NCBI RefSeq assembly: GCF_002192455.1
Contig: NZ_CP021744.1
Coordinates: 3,874,001 to 3,938,000, forward strand
Direction: 5' to 3'
Length of the DNA stretch: 64,000 bases
From: Streptomyces albireticuli
GTDB lineage: Bacteria; Actinomycetota; Actinomycetes; Streptomycetales; Streptomycetaceae
The notes under the pieces were generated by a model, which worked only from the letters and a program-made list of their open reading frames with translations, did not search any database and was not told the origin of the DNA. Shown in pieces: positions 16,717 to 24,727 of the stretch. The number at the start of each line of letters is the position of its first letter. The stretch's first letter is position 1. A program made the translations under genes and the position numbers.

Positions 16717-16896
16717 GGGGGGTGCTCCTGTGAGGGGGATAGGGGTGGTGCGGTGGTGCGGTTCCGTGGCGGTCCGGTTTCGGTTTCCCGGGGATTCGGG
16801 TCACCGGGGTCCGTTCCGCGGAGGGGGTCAGGACACGGTCCTGGGGGTGCCGGTCCCAGCCGTTGACGGGGCCGGGACCGGCGGGTATCGGTGGTC

Positions 16897-18141
16897 TCAG
16901 TGGCCCGCCGGTACCGCCGTGGTCGCAGTGGCCGCGGTGGCGGCTCCGGCCACGGTTCCGGCCTCGGCCGACCCCGCGACGGCCTGGCCGCCCCGGGGCG
17001 CCCGCCGCTCCAGCGACGCGGACAGCACGGCCAGCAGGAGCGCGGCGGCGGCCATCAGCGCGCCGACCCAGTTGGGCGCCGTGTAGCCGAACCCGGCCGA
17101 GATCACCACGCCGCCGAGCCAGGCCGCGATGGCGTTGCCGAGGTTGAAGGCGCCGATGTTGACGGCGGAGGCGAGCGTGGGGGCGTCGGCGGTCTGGTCC
17201 AGGACGCGCTTCTGGAGCGGCGGCACGGACGCGAAGCCGAACGCGCCGATCAGCGGGATGGCCAGGGCGGCCGCGATCTTGTTGTGCGCGGCGAGCGGCA
17301 GCAGCGCGAGCACCAGGGCGAGGGCGCTCAGCGAGACGTAGAGCAGGGGCATGAGCGCGCGGTCCGCGTACCGGCCGCCGACGAGGTTGCCGACGACCAT
17401 GCCGACGCCGAAGAGGACGAGCAGCCAGGTGACGGAGCCGGGTGCGTAGCCCGTGACCTCGGTCATCATCGGCGTGATGTAGGTGCTCATGGTGAAGACG
17501 CCGCCGAAGCCGAGGACGGTCATCGCCATGGCGAGGAGGACCTGCGGGTTGCGCAGGGTGCCCAGCTCACCGCTGATCCGGTTCCGCTCGGGGCGCGGCT
17601 GCTCGGGGACGAGCGCGGCGATGCCGAGGATCGCGAGGACGCCGAGCCCGGCGATGATGAAGAAGGTGACGCGCCAGCCGAGGTTCTGGCCGACCAGGGT
17701 GCCCATCGGCACACCCACCACATTGGCCACGGTGAGGCCCGTGAACATCATCGCGATGGCGCCGGCCTTCTTCTGCGGGGCGACGAGGCCGGCCGCGACG
17801 ATCGAGCCGATGCCGAAGAACGCGCCGTGGGCGAGCGAGGCGACGATCCGCCCGGCGAGCATCACACCGAAGGCGGGGGCCAGAGCGGAGAGCGCGTTGC
17901 CCGCGACGAAGAGGCCCATCAGGGCCATCAGCATGCGCTTGCGGGGGACGCGGCTGCCGACGATCGCCAGGATCGGCGCGCCGACGACGACGCCGAGGGC
18001 GTATCCGGTGGTCAGCAGGCCGGCGGTGGGGATGGAGACGCCGAACTCGTCCGCCACCTCGGGCAGCAGTCCGGACGTCACGAATTCGGTGGTTCCGATT
18101 CCGAAGGCGCCGATGGCGAGCGCCAGCAGTGCGAGGGGCAT
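16897..18141 (-). CDS. MFS transporter, DHA1 drug-efflux type
   Basis: 414 residues with twelve predicted membrane helices. The N-terminus PLALLALAIGAFGIGTTEFV, the loop after helix 2 (GSRVPRKRMLMALMG) and the motif-C helix GIGSIVAAGLV place it with the AraJ/CmlA-like DHA1 efflux group. The last ~30 residues are an Ala/Gly/Thr-rich tail. ATG 18141 has AAGGA eight bases upstream. Divergent from a MarR regulator across 200 bases with three repeats of a MarR-like site, so the regulator very probably represses this exporter. Confidence 0.9.
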   Translation of the reverse strand: MPLALLALAIGAFGIGTTEFVTSGLLPEVADEFGVSIPTAGLLTTGYALGVVVGAPILAIVGSRVPRKRMLMALMGLFVAGNALSALAPAFGVMLAGRIVASLAHGAFFGIGSIVAAGLVAPQKKAGAIAMMFTGLTVANVVGVPMGTLVGQNLGWRVTFFIIAGLGVLAILGIAALVPEQPRPERNRISGELGTLRNPQVLLAMAMTVLGFGGVFTMSTYITPMMTEVTGYAPGSVTWLLVLFGVGMVVGNLVGGRYADRALMPLLYVSLSALALVLALLPLAAHNKIAAALAIPLIGAFGFASVPPLQKRVLDQTADAPTLASAVNIGAFNLGNAIAAWLGGVVISAGFGYTAPNWVGALMAAAALLLAVLSASLERRAPRGGQAVAGSAEAGTVAGAATAATATTAVPAGH

Positions 18142-18208
18142 GACGGGATCCTTCGAGCGGGGGGTCGGGAAGGGCTTGGGGACGGTGGTGCCGCTTCACC
18201 CACGTTTC

Positions 18209-18270
18209 TTGCAGGCGGGCCCTACGGGCGTCGACAATAGTTGCATGCGCGGGTTACTTGCAAGCGCGGG
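18209..18270. promoter_or_regulatory. Candidate MarR operators between exporter and regulator
   Basis: Three copies of a TTGCA-centred motif: TTGCAGGCGGG at 18209-18219, TTGCATGCGCGGG at 18241-18253 and TTGCAAGCGCGGG at 18258-18270. The last includes the palindrome CTTGCAAG. The last two copies are enclosed by CAATAG (18235-18240) and CTATTG (18271-18276). Confidence 0.7.
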
Positions 18271-18342
18271 CTATTGCGGAAGAGGGCTATCCTGTCCGTA
18301 CGTCCCCATATCCGAAGGACTCCGCATCCGAAGGAGCCGCTC

Positions 18343-18804
18343 ATGTCCCGGACCCCGGACCCCGCACTGCTCGGCCTGGCGCAGGGCTGGTGCGCGCTGT
18401 CGGCGCTGCACGGCCGGATCGAGGCCCATATCGAGCGCGCCCTCCAGGCCGGGCACGGCCTGAGCGTGCGCGAGTTCTCCGTGCTGGACGTGCTCAGCCG
18501 GCAGCACAGCGGCGAGGGCGGCCACCTGCGGATGAACGAGGTCGCCGACTCGGTCGTCCTCAGCCAGAGCGCGACGACGCGCCTGGTCAACCGCCTGGAG
18601 GACCGCGGCCTGCTGACCCGCTACCTGTGCCTCACGGACCGCCGCGGCATCTACACGGATGTGACGGAGGCGGGGCTGGCCCTCCTGGCGGACGCCCGCC
18701 CGACGAACGACAGGGCACTGCGGGAGGCGCTGGGGGAGGCGGCGAAGCGGGCGGAGCTGGCGCCGTTGGTGGCGGCGGTGGAGTCTTTGGCGCCGGTGGG
18801 GTGA
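18343..18804 (+). CDS. MarR-family transcriptional regulator
   Basis: 153 residues. The winged-helix region runs from about residue 45 to 110 (MNEVADSVVLSQSATTRLVNRLEDRGLLTR, then DRRGIYTDVTEAG as the wing). MarR proteins bind DNA as dimers and release it on binding phenolic or drug-like ligands. ATG 18343 has AAGGAG seven bases upstream. It is divergent from an MFS exporter and the spacer carries three related TTGCA sites, a standard autoregulated repressor/exporter pair. Confidence 0.92.
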   Translation: MSRTPDPALLGLAQGWCALSALHGRIEAHIERALQAGHGLSVREFSVLDVLSRQHSGEGGHLRMNEVADSVVLSQSATTRLVNRLEDRGLLTRYLCLTDRRGIYTDVTEAGLALLADARPTNDRALREALGEAAKRAELAPLVAAVESLAPVG

Positions 18805-18949
18805 GCGGGTCGCTCTGACCTCGGCCCTCCGGGGGCGGGTGCCTGCGGGTGGGGTGCCTGTGGGTGGGGGACGGTCGGGCTGAGTGGTTGCCCGGAACCG
18901 GGCAGGAAAGCCGCCCCCGGCAAGTGGAAGCCGGCCTCGGACAGGGGCA

Positions 18950-19065
18950 CATCCAGCCCGTCCGGCGTTTGAGGACACCGCGCGGAGCGCGGAAAGGGGG
19001 CCTGGGGGCGAAGCCCCCAGTTCCGGGAAGGGGCGGGTAGGGGAAAAGCCCCCTACCCCCGCCCC
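18950..19065. repeat. Dispersed Streptomyces intergenic repeat
   Basis: The stretch ATCCAGCCCGTCCGGCGTTT at 18951-18970, then GAGGAC, a short hairpin CGCGGAGCGCG and CTGGGGGCGAAGCCCCCAG (8-bp stem, 19002-19020), is one I recognise as a recurrent Streptomyces intergenic element. A further imperfect GC hairpin (19030-19065) runs over the stop codon of the TetR gene. It lies between two convergent genes and probably also terminates transcription. Confidence 0.7.
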
Positions 19066-19862
19066 CGAACCCGCTCCCGATGCGCCCTCTGCCGGCACCC
19101 CCCACCGCAATACCGCGCCGGCCTCCCCGTCCGCGCGACCCTCACCGCCTCCCCGCACACCGCACACCGCCCCGTTTCGTTACGAGAACCCCGCACGACC
19201 GGCAGTTTCGTTACGTTTCCGCCCCGCCCCACCCGCAGGCTGTCGCACATCAGCGCCGTCATCCGTCCCGCCGGCGCCCCCGTACCCCGGTGGCGTTCCA
19301 TGGACAGGCAGCCGAAGAGCAGCGCCACCACGTCCTCCGTGTCCACGTCCTTCCGGACGTCGCCGCTTTCCTGAGCCCTCGTCAACAACACACGCAGGGC
19401 GGCGTGGAAGCCCTGCTCGACATCCTCGGAGGGGCGGAAACGGCCCTCGGCGCTCGCCTCCAGGGCGTCCTGGAGCGCCTTGTTCCGGGCGGACAGCCGT
19501 ACCACCGCCGCCAGATAGCGGAAGAAGACCGCGCCGGGGTCCGCCGCGTCCGCCAACTCCCTTGCGGTGTCCGTGAAGAGCCGGATCCGGTCCACCACCG
19601 TCGCCCTGAACAGGGCTTCCTTGGAAGGGAAATGGCGATAGACCGTGCCGGGACCGACCCCGGCCCGGCGCGCGATCTCGCCGAGCGGAACTGCCAACCC
19701 CCCTTCCTCGAAGGCGGATCGGGCCGCTTCGAGCACCAGCGCCCTGTTGCGTCGCGCGTCGGACCGCAGGGACACGGAGGGGGAGGGAGAAGCGGCTCCC
19801 GCCGCCGTCGCGGCGGGCGCGGAGGCGGGCCGGCGGGGTGCCGATCTGCTGCGTGGCGGCAT
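19053..19862 (-). CDS. TetR-family regulator with Cys-rich C-terminal tail
   Basis: About 269 residues from ATG 19862, chosen for a GGAGG site eight bases upstream; in-frame ATGs near 19955 lie in an AT-rich promoter-like patch. After a disordered basic N-terminus comes a TetR helix-turn-helix (LVLEAARSAFEEGG, then LGEIARRAGVGPGTVYRHFPSKEALF) and a ligand/dimer domain. The last ~35 residues contain CAVCGEAV...ARYCGGGCRQRAHRERVRG, a CxxC...CxxxC pattern normally found in small separate actinobacterial proteins, here joined to a TetR repressor. No target gene is evident; neighbours are convergent or unrelated. Confidence 0.85.
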   Translation of the reverse strand: MPPRSRSAPRRPASAPAATAAGAASPSPSVSLRSDARRNRALVLEAARSAFEEGGLAVPLGEIARRAGVGPGTVYRHFPSKEALFRATVVDRIRLFTDTARELADAADPGAVFFRYLAAVVRLSARNKALQDALEASAEGRFRPSEDVEQGFHAALRVLLTRAQESGDVRKDVDTEDVVALLFGCLSMERHRGTGAPAGRMTALMCDSLRVGRGGNVTKLPVVRGSRNETGRCAVCGEAVRVARTGRPARYCGGGCRQRAHRERVRGRG

Positions 19863-19947
19863 GCGCGGGGCCTCCGAGGGCGCGGGAACGAAACGGGCCG
19901 GGCGTTCCGATTCTATCCGGGCAGTTGAGCGAGGCGCCGAAGGCGAC

Positions 19948-19957
19948 ATATGCATAT
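19948..19957. promoter_or_regulatory. AT-rich palindrome upstream of the TetR gene
   Basis: ATATGCATAT is a perfect palindrome in an AT-rich patch 85 bases before the TetR start and is a candidate operator or promoter part. A TAGAAT -10-like element on the minus strand lies at 19910-19915. Confidence 0.35.
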
Positions 19958-19984
19958 AAAACGTCTGAAGAGATAAAAGGTAAC

Positions 19985-20024
19985 AAAAAGGCCGCCGCCG
20001 GTGCGCGAAGCACCGACGGCGGCC
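19985..20024 (-). terminator. Intrinsic terminator of the aminotransferase gene
   Basis: On the minus strand a 15-bp stem with one mismatch (arms 20010-20024 and 19990-20004) and 5-nt loop is followed by CTTTTTGTTA, giving a classic U-tract terminator 26 bases after the stop codon. U-tracts are rare in this window. Confidence 0.9.
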
Positions 20025-20049
20025 CGGAGCGGGGCGTCCGCGGGACGGA

Positions 20050-21177
20050 TCAGCCCACGAGCACGGCCTCCCACGCCGCACCCGCGGCCTTCAGGTACGC
20101 GTCGTCGTCCGCCACCTGCGCGCCCAGCGCGCGCAGCCCCGCCGCGAGCGCCTTCAGCGAGGCCAGGACCGTGTCGAGGTCGGCGGCCAGGCCGTAGTGG
20201 TTGACGCGGATCATCTCCTCGGCCAGCGCACCACCCGCGGCCTGCACCGGCACCGTGGCGTCGGCCGCGAGGGCGGCCGCCACGATGTCGCGGGCGTCCA
20301 CTCCGTCAGGAGCGCGCAGGGTCGTCGCCACGGGGGCGGCGTCCTCGTCGCGCACCACGTAGGGGGTGAGGGTGCCCAGGGCCCGTACGCCCGCGCGCGT
20401 GGCCGCCGCGGCACCCCGGTGACGTGCGATGACGCCGTCGAGGCCGGTCGCCTCGATCCTGTCGGCCGCCTGCTCCAGGGCCAGCATCTCCAGCTGCGCG
20501 GGGGCGTGCGGCAGGACGGCGCGGCCGCCGTCGATCCAGCGCTCCTTCCAGTCCAGGAGGGAGAGGTACGAGCGGCGCGGCGCCTGCTCGTTGGCCGCGA
20601 TGCGCTCCCAGGCGCGGGCGCTGACCGACACCACGGAGACGCCCGCCGGGCCCGCCATCGCCTTCTGTCCGCCGATGACGCACAGGTCGACGCCCCACTC
20701 GTCGGTGAGCAGCGGCTCGGCGCCGACGGACGCGACCGCGTCCAGCATCAGCAGCGCGCCGTGCGCGCGGACGACGGCGCCGATCTCGGCGACGGGGTTG
20801 GTGTTGCCGGTGGCCGCCTCGGCGTGCACCAGGCTCACGAAGTCGATCTCCGGGTGCGCGCGCAGCGCCTCCGCGACCTGCTCGGGGCCGACGGCCCCGC
20901 TGAAGGGCGCCGTCACCGTGATCACCTCGGCGCCGCAGGAGCGCAGCCAGCCGCCGAAGGTCTCGCCGTAAGGGCCGGTGATGATGTTGAGCGCGGTGCT
21001 GCCGGGGCGGACGGCGGAGCGGATGCACGCTTCCAGCGGCAGCAGGGCCTCGCCCTGCATGGCGACGACGCTCTCGCGTGTGCGCATCAGCGCGGCGACC
21101 TTGTCCTCGATGCGCGCGAAGTGCGCGGCGCCGAGGGGCGCGAGGTCGAGCAGGACCGGTGCGGTGTTCGCAGTCAC
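20050..21177 (-). CDS. Class V aminotransferase (alanine/serine-glyoxylate type)
   Basis: 375 residues, a PLP enzyme of fold type I. The cofactor lysine is in VIGGQKAMAGPAG (about residue 193) and the preceding MLDAVASVGAEPLLTDEW supplies the ring-binding Asp. The overall pattern, including GPYGETFGGWL and HAEAATGNTNP, is closest to alanine-glyoxylate, serine-glyoxylate or pyridoxamine-pyruvate aminotransferases; sequence reading cannot separate these. GTG 21177 has GGAAGG about six bases upstream. Single gene with its own intrinsic terminator. Confidence 0.87.
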   Translation of the reverse strand: MTANTAPVLLDLAPLGAAHFARIEDKVAALMRTRESVVAMQGEALLPLEACIRSAVRPGSTALNIITGPYGETFGGWLRSCGAEVITVTAPFSGAVGPEQVAEALRAHPEIDFVSLVHAEAATGNTNPVAEIGAVVRAHGALLMLDAVASVGAEPLLTDEWGVDLCVIGGQKAMAGPAGVSVVSVSARAWERIAANEQAPRRSYLSLLDWKERWIDGGRAVLPHAPAQLEMLALEQAADRIEATGLDGVIARHRGAAAATRAGVRALGTLTPYVVRDEDAAPVATTLRAPDGVDARDIVAAALAADATVPVQAAGGALAEEMIRVNHYGLAADLDTVLASLKALAAGLRALGAQVADDDAYLKAAGAAWEAVLVG

Positions 21178-21359
21178 GGTGGCCTTCCAGGGTGGGATCG
21201 CGCCGTTCCGCCGGCGCCCGCCAGTCTCTCCCTGACCCTACGTCCGCGGGGCGGCCCCGGCCGAGGGGCGGCCGTACCGGTCCCGGGGCGGCCGGCCACC
21301 GCGCGCCCGCGGAAGGCGACCGCCGTCCGGCCACGGAACCGGCCGCCCCTCACGTCACC

Positions 21360-22769
21360 TCAGCGCCACCCCGCCTCGTCCACCCCGCCCGGCACCGTGT
21401 CCCCCTGCTCGTACGGCTCCCGGGTGAAGACGAAGGTGCCCAGATCCAGGTGGCTCACCGCGCCCTCGTCCGTGCGCGCGACCTTCAGGGTCTCCCCCGC
21501 GTAGTAGCCGTCGAGGCCGGTCCAGGTGCCGTCCTCCTCCGGGCGGAAACGCGAGGCGCGGCCGCCGCCCGCCAGGGGCGCCAGCTCCAGCGCGCGGCCG
21601 GCGCCGAGGCGCAGGGCGAACGCGGCCGCGCCCCAGTACCAGGGCCCGGTCAGGGCGAGCAGCGCGGGATCCACCTCGTCGAGGGGCCGCCAGGGCCCGG
21701 GGAAGCGGGGCTCGCGCTCGGCGACGGTGTTCAGCAGGTCGGTGGCGGTGGGCGCCACCTCGAAGCAGGACGTCCGGTTGGCCAGGACGACGGCGGCCAG
21801 TCCCTCGCCGGGACTCACCCACAGCGTCGCCACGAAGCCCGGCATCGACCCGATGTGGCCGACGAGGGTCCGGCCGTTCCGGCGCGCGACCTGGAGGCCG
21901 AGCCCGTAGCCGGACGTCCAGCCCGGGTCCTCGGGGCCGGACTCCGGTACGCGCATCTCGGCGACGGAGGCCGCGCCGAGCACCCGGTCGTCACCGTCGA
22001 GCAGGAACGCCGCGAAACGGCAGAGGTCACCGGCCGTGGACCACAGCTGGCCGGCCGGGGCCATCCGGCCGGTGTCCACCGCGGGCTCCGGAAGAAGGGC
22101 GTCCGCCCAGGGGTGGACGGCCCAGCCCTCCGCGTAGGGCGCCTCGGGCGCGAGCGTGGTGCGCTCCATGCCGAGCGGGAGCAGCACCTCACGGCGCAGC
22201 ACCTCGCCCCAGGGCTCGCCGCGCAGGCGCTCGACGACGGCGCCCAGGAGCGCGTAACCGGGGTTGGAGTAGTGGTGCCTGCGCCCGGCGCGGTGCAGCT
22301 GGGAACGCTCTCCGAAGAGGTCGGCGAGCTCCGGGCGCAGGTCGCCGTCCGTGCGCTCCCACCAGGGCCCGCGCGCCTCCGCCGCCAGGCCGGCGGTGTG
22401 CGAGAGGAGCTGTGCGACGGTCGCGTCGCCGCCCTCGGGGGCGTCGTCGAGATAGGTGCGCAGCGGGGCGTCGAGGTCGAGCAGCCCCTCGTCGCGCAGC
22501 CGCATGACCAGAACGGCGACGAAGGTCTTGGTGATCGAGCCGACGCGGTACTGCGTGTCCGCGTCGACCTCCTTCCCGGCCGTCGTGCCCCGCCCGCCGG
22601 ACCACACCACGCGCCCGTCGCGCATCACGGCCGCCGTCATGGAGGGCGTACGGCCCTCCCGCTGGCCGAGGGCGAGACGGTGCAGCAGAGCGCGCCGGGT
22701 CTCCGGCAGCAGCTCCGTGAACCGCTGCTCCTCCGGGCGCTCTTCGTGGGGTCCGCGATACGTGATCAT
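21360..22769 (-). CDS. Serine hydrolase of the class C beta-lactamase/esterase family
   Basis: 469 residues. The nucleophile motif SxxK is SITK (about residue 78), the second motif YxN is YSN (about residue 168) and HIGS near residue 312 stands at the position of the KTG/HxG motif. There is no signal peptide, so the enzyme is probably cytoplasmic, like many esterase or D-aminopeptidase homologues. A C-terminal beta domain of ~110 residues follows the hydrolase. Divergent from the MerR gene across 75 bases. Substrate unknown. Confidence 0.87.
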   Translation of the reverse strand: MITYRGPHEERPEEQRFTELLPETRRALLHRLALGQREGRTPSMTAAVMRDGRVVWSGGRGTTAGKEVDADTQYRVGSITKTFVAVLVMRLRDEGLLDLDAPLRTYLDDAPEGGDATVAQLLSHTAGLAAEARGPWWERTDGDLRPELADLFGERSQLHRAGRRHHYSNPGYALLGAVVERLRGEPWGEVLRREVLLPLGMERTTLAPEAPYAEGWAVHPWADALLPEPAVDTGRMAPAGQLWSTAGDLCRFAAFLLDGDDRVLGAASVAEMRVPESGPEDPGWTSGYGLGLQVARRNGRTLVGHIGSMPGFVATLWVSPGEGLAAVVLANRTSCFEVAPTATDLLNTVAEREPRFPGPWRPLDEVDPALLALTGPWYWGAAAFALRLGAGRALELAPLAGGGRASRFRPEEDGTWTGLDGYYAGETLKVARTDEGAVSHLDLGTFVFTREPYEQGDTVPGGVDEAGWR

Positions 22770-22811
22770 TCCCGCACCCTAGCCAACGCCCGCCGGACAC
22801 CGGCGCTGGCT

Positions 22812-22837
22812 TTGACGTCGACGTCAAGGTCTACGGT
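22812..22837 (+). promoter_or_regulatory. MerR-type operator and promoter
   Basis: TTGACGTCGACGTCAA (22812-22827) is a perfect 16-bp palindrome placed just before a TACGGT -10 element (22832-22837), the normal location of a MerR operator between -35 and -10. The -10 ends seven bases before the MerR ATG, so the mRNA is probably leaderless. Confidence 0.75.
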
Positions 22838-22844
22838 CGGTGCC

Positions 22845-23279
22845 ATGCGCATCGGGGAACTGGCCGAACAGGCGGGCACCACCACCCGCACCCTGCGGCA
22901 CTACGAATCGCTCGGGCTCCTGCCCGCGCGGCGGGCCGGCAACGGCTACCGCACGTACGACGAGGCCGATCTGCGGCTCCTCCAGCAGATCCGGACCCTC
23001 CAGGACTTCGGCTTCGGCCTGGAGGAGACCCGTCCGTTCGTGGACTGCCTCCGGGCGGGCCACCCGGCCGGGGACGCGTGCCCGGCCTCCCTGGAGGTCT
23101 ACCGCCGCAAGCTGGCGGAGCTCGACGACGTCATCGGGCGCCTCCGGCAGGTACGGGAGGAGGTCGGCCGCCAGCTGGCCCGCGCCGAACTGGAGCTCGC
23201 GGCGGACCTCCCGGGCGGCCCGCCCCCGCGCTGCGCCTTCAGCCCACCGGACACCGATCAGGAGACGAGCACGCCATGA
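22845..23279 (+). CDS. MerR-family transcriptional regulator
   Basis: 144 residues. The N-terminal winged helix is canonical (MRIGELAEQAGTTTRTLRHY, then GYRTYDEADLRLLQQI), followed by the long dimerisation helix. A CLRAGHPAGDACP segment (residues ~67-79) supplies two Cys that could sense redox or metal. Its stop overlaps the ATG of a thioredoxin gene (ATGA), so the two are translated together; the operator in front implies autoregulation. A role in an oxidant-responsive thioredoxin supply is inferred. Confidence 0.9.
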   Translation: MRIGELAEQAGTTTRTLRHYESLGLLPARRAGNGYRTYDEADLRLLQQIRTLQDFGFGLEETRPFVDCLRAGHPAGDACPASLEVYRRKLAELDDVIGRLRQVREEVGRQLARAELELAADLPGGPPPRCAFSPPDTDQETSTP

Positions 23280-23653
23280 CCACCGTCACCACCGCCACAC
23301 CGGACTCGCACGCCGCATTCGTCCCTGTCGTCACGGACGACACCTTCGCGGCGGAGGTGCTCGGCTCCGGCCTGCCGGTCCTCGTCGACTTCACCGCGGC
23401 CTGGTGCCCGCCGTGCCGCATGATCGCGCCCGTGCTCGCGGAGATCGCGCGGGAACAGGCCGGGCGCCTCAGGATCGTCCAGCTCGACGTGGACGCCAAC
23501 CCCCGCACGCAGGCGGCCTACGGCGTCCTCTCCATGCCGACGCTCCTGCTCTTCCGCGCCGGCGAACCGGTCAAGAGCCTCGTGGGCGCCCACCCCAAGC
23601 GGCGCCTCCTCCAGCACCTGGCCACCGAGCTGCCCTGGCTGGAGCCCCGCTGA
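23276..23653 (+). CDS. Thioredoxin (accessory, MerR-linked)
   Basis: 125 residues with a thioredoxin fold. The active site is WCPPC instead of the usual WCGPC, in LVDFTAAWCPPCRMIAPVLAE; the cis-Pro loop SMPTLLLF is present. The WCPPC variant usually shifts the redox potential. An N-terminal extension of ~18 residues precedes the fold. Translation is coupled to the MerR gene by an ATGA overlap. It is distinct from the main trxA at 56417. Confidence 0.92.
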   Translation: MTTVTTATPDSHAAFVPVVTDDTFAAEVLGSGLPVLVDFTAAWCPPCRMIAPVLAEIAREQAGRLRIVQLDVDANPRTQAAYGVLSMPTLLLFRAGEPVKSLVGAHPKRRLLQHLATELPWLEPR

Positions 23654-23666
23654 CGGACCGGGCCCG

Positions 23667-24629
23667 CTAGGGCGGGACCGGCGGGCCCTGCTCCTCCGCC
23701 ACGGCCTCGGCCAGCCGGGCCAGGGCCGCGGCGCCCTCGCCGCCCTCCTCGGCGCTGAACACATGGACCACCAGACCCAGTTCGCCGGGCGCGGCCGGCA
23801 CGTGCAGCGCCTCGAAGTCCAGGGTCAGCAGCCCGGCCACCGGATGCCGCAGTCTCTTGCGCCCCGCCCCGCACATCAGCACCTCACCGCTGCTCCAGAT
23901 CCGCCGGAACTCGTCGCTCCGCGAGGACAGGTCCGTGATGAGCGCGGCCAGTTCCGCGTCGTCGGGGTAGCGCCCCGCCGAGACCCGCAGCTGCCCGACG
24001 GCCTCCGCGGCCCGCTCCTGCCAGTCGGGGTGGACGGCCCGGGAGGCGGGGTCGAGGAAGAGATAGCGGGCCTGGTTGCGGTCGCGGCCGTCCGGGTCCG
24101 CCAGGCCGCCGATCAGCTCGGCGCCCAGGCTGTTCCAGGCGACCACGTCGAGCCGGTGGTCCGTGGCGAACGCGGGGAGCGGACCCAGGGCGTCCAGGAC
24201 CCGGCGCAGCGGGCGGCTCACCCCGGCCGTGGGCGCGGAGCCGCGGCGGGGCGCGGCCAGGGTGGCGAGGTGCCCGCGCTCGGCCGCGTCGAGTCCGAGC
24301 GCCCTGGCGAGCGCGTCGAGCACCTCGGGGGAGGGCTGGGTGGCCCGGCCCTGTTCGAGGCGCACGTAGTAGTCCACGCTGATCCCTGCGAGTTGGGCCA
24401 GCTCCTCGCGGCGCAGCCCGCGCACCCTCCGGCGGCCGCCGCCGGCGAGCCCGACGTGCTCCGGCGCGACACGCGCGCGGCGGGCGCGCAGGAAGCCGCC
24501 GAGCGCCCTGTGGGTGTCGCCGACCCCGTCGACGGGCCCGGCCTCGCCGCTGCTTCCGATGCCGGTCCCGGGGCTCTTCGCGACACCGGTGCCGGTGTCG
24601 TTCCCGATGCGGTTCTCGACCACGTCCAT
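23667..24629 (-). CDS. XRE regulator with MmyB-like ligand domain
   Basis: 320 residues. After ~40 variable residues comes an XRE helix-turn-helix (LGGFLRARRARV...RREELAQLAGISVDYYVRLEQGRATQPSPEVL), then the MmyB-like PAS-type domain (ATDHRLDVVAWNSLGAELIGG, later LLTLDFEALHVPAAPG). Such regulators are typically divergent from a short-chain dehydrogenase or quinone oxidoreductase that they control. Here the divergent gene is a flavodoxin-fold quinone reductase, starting 98 bases away. Confidence 0.9.
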   Translation of the reverse strand: MDVVENRIGNDTGTGVAKSPGTGIGSSGEAGPVDGVGDTHRALGGFLRARRARVAPEHVGLAGGGRRRVRGLRREELAQLAGISVDYYVRLEQGRATQPSPEVLDALARALGLDAAERGHLATLAAPRRGSAPTAGVSRPLRRVLDALGPLPAFATDHRLDVVAWNSLGAELIGGLADPDGRDRNQARYLFLDPASRAVHPDWQERAAEAVGQLRVSAGRYPDDAELAALITDLSSRSDEFRRIWSSGEVLMCGAGRKRLRHPVAGLLTLDFEALHVPAAPGELGLVVHVFSAEEGGEGAAALARLAEAVAEEQGPPVPP

Positions 24630-24727
24630 GCGCTCAAGTATGCGTGGCCCTCCCGGTACCAGGATCGCGGTTCCGCTGGCCGGACAGGGTTCTGGCTGTC
24701 CGACGGCGCCCGGGGGAACGTGGCGTC

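Noticed and set aside
16283..16804. 173-residue version of the HbpS-like protein from ATG 16804
   Set aside because: The first ~40 residues (Pro/His-rich) are unlike the family and lack a ribosome site; the out-of-frame start at 16716 is better, though this cannot be excluded.
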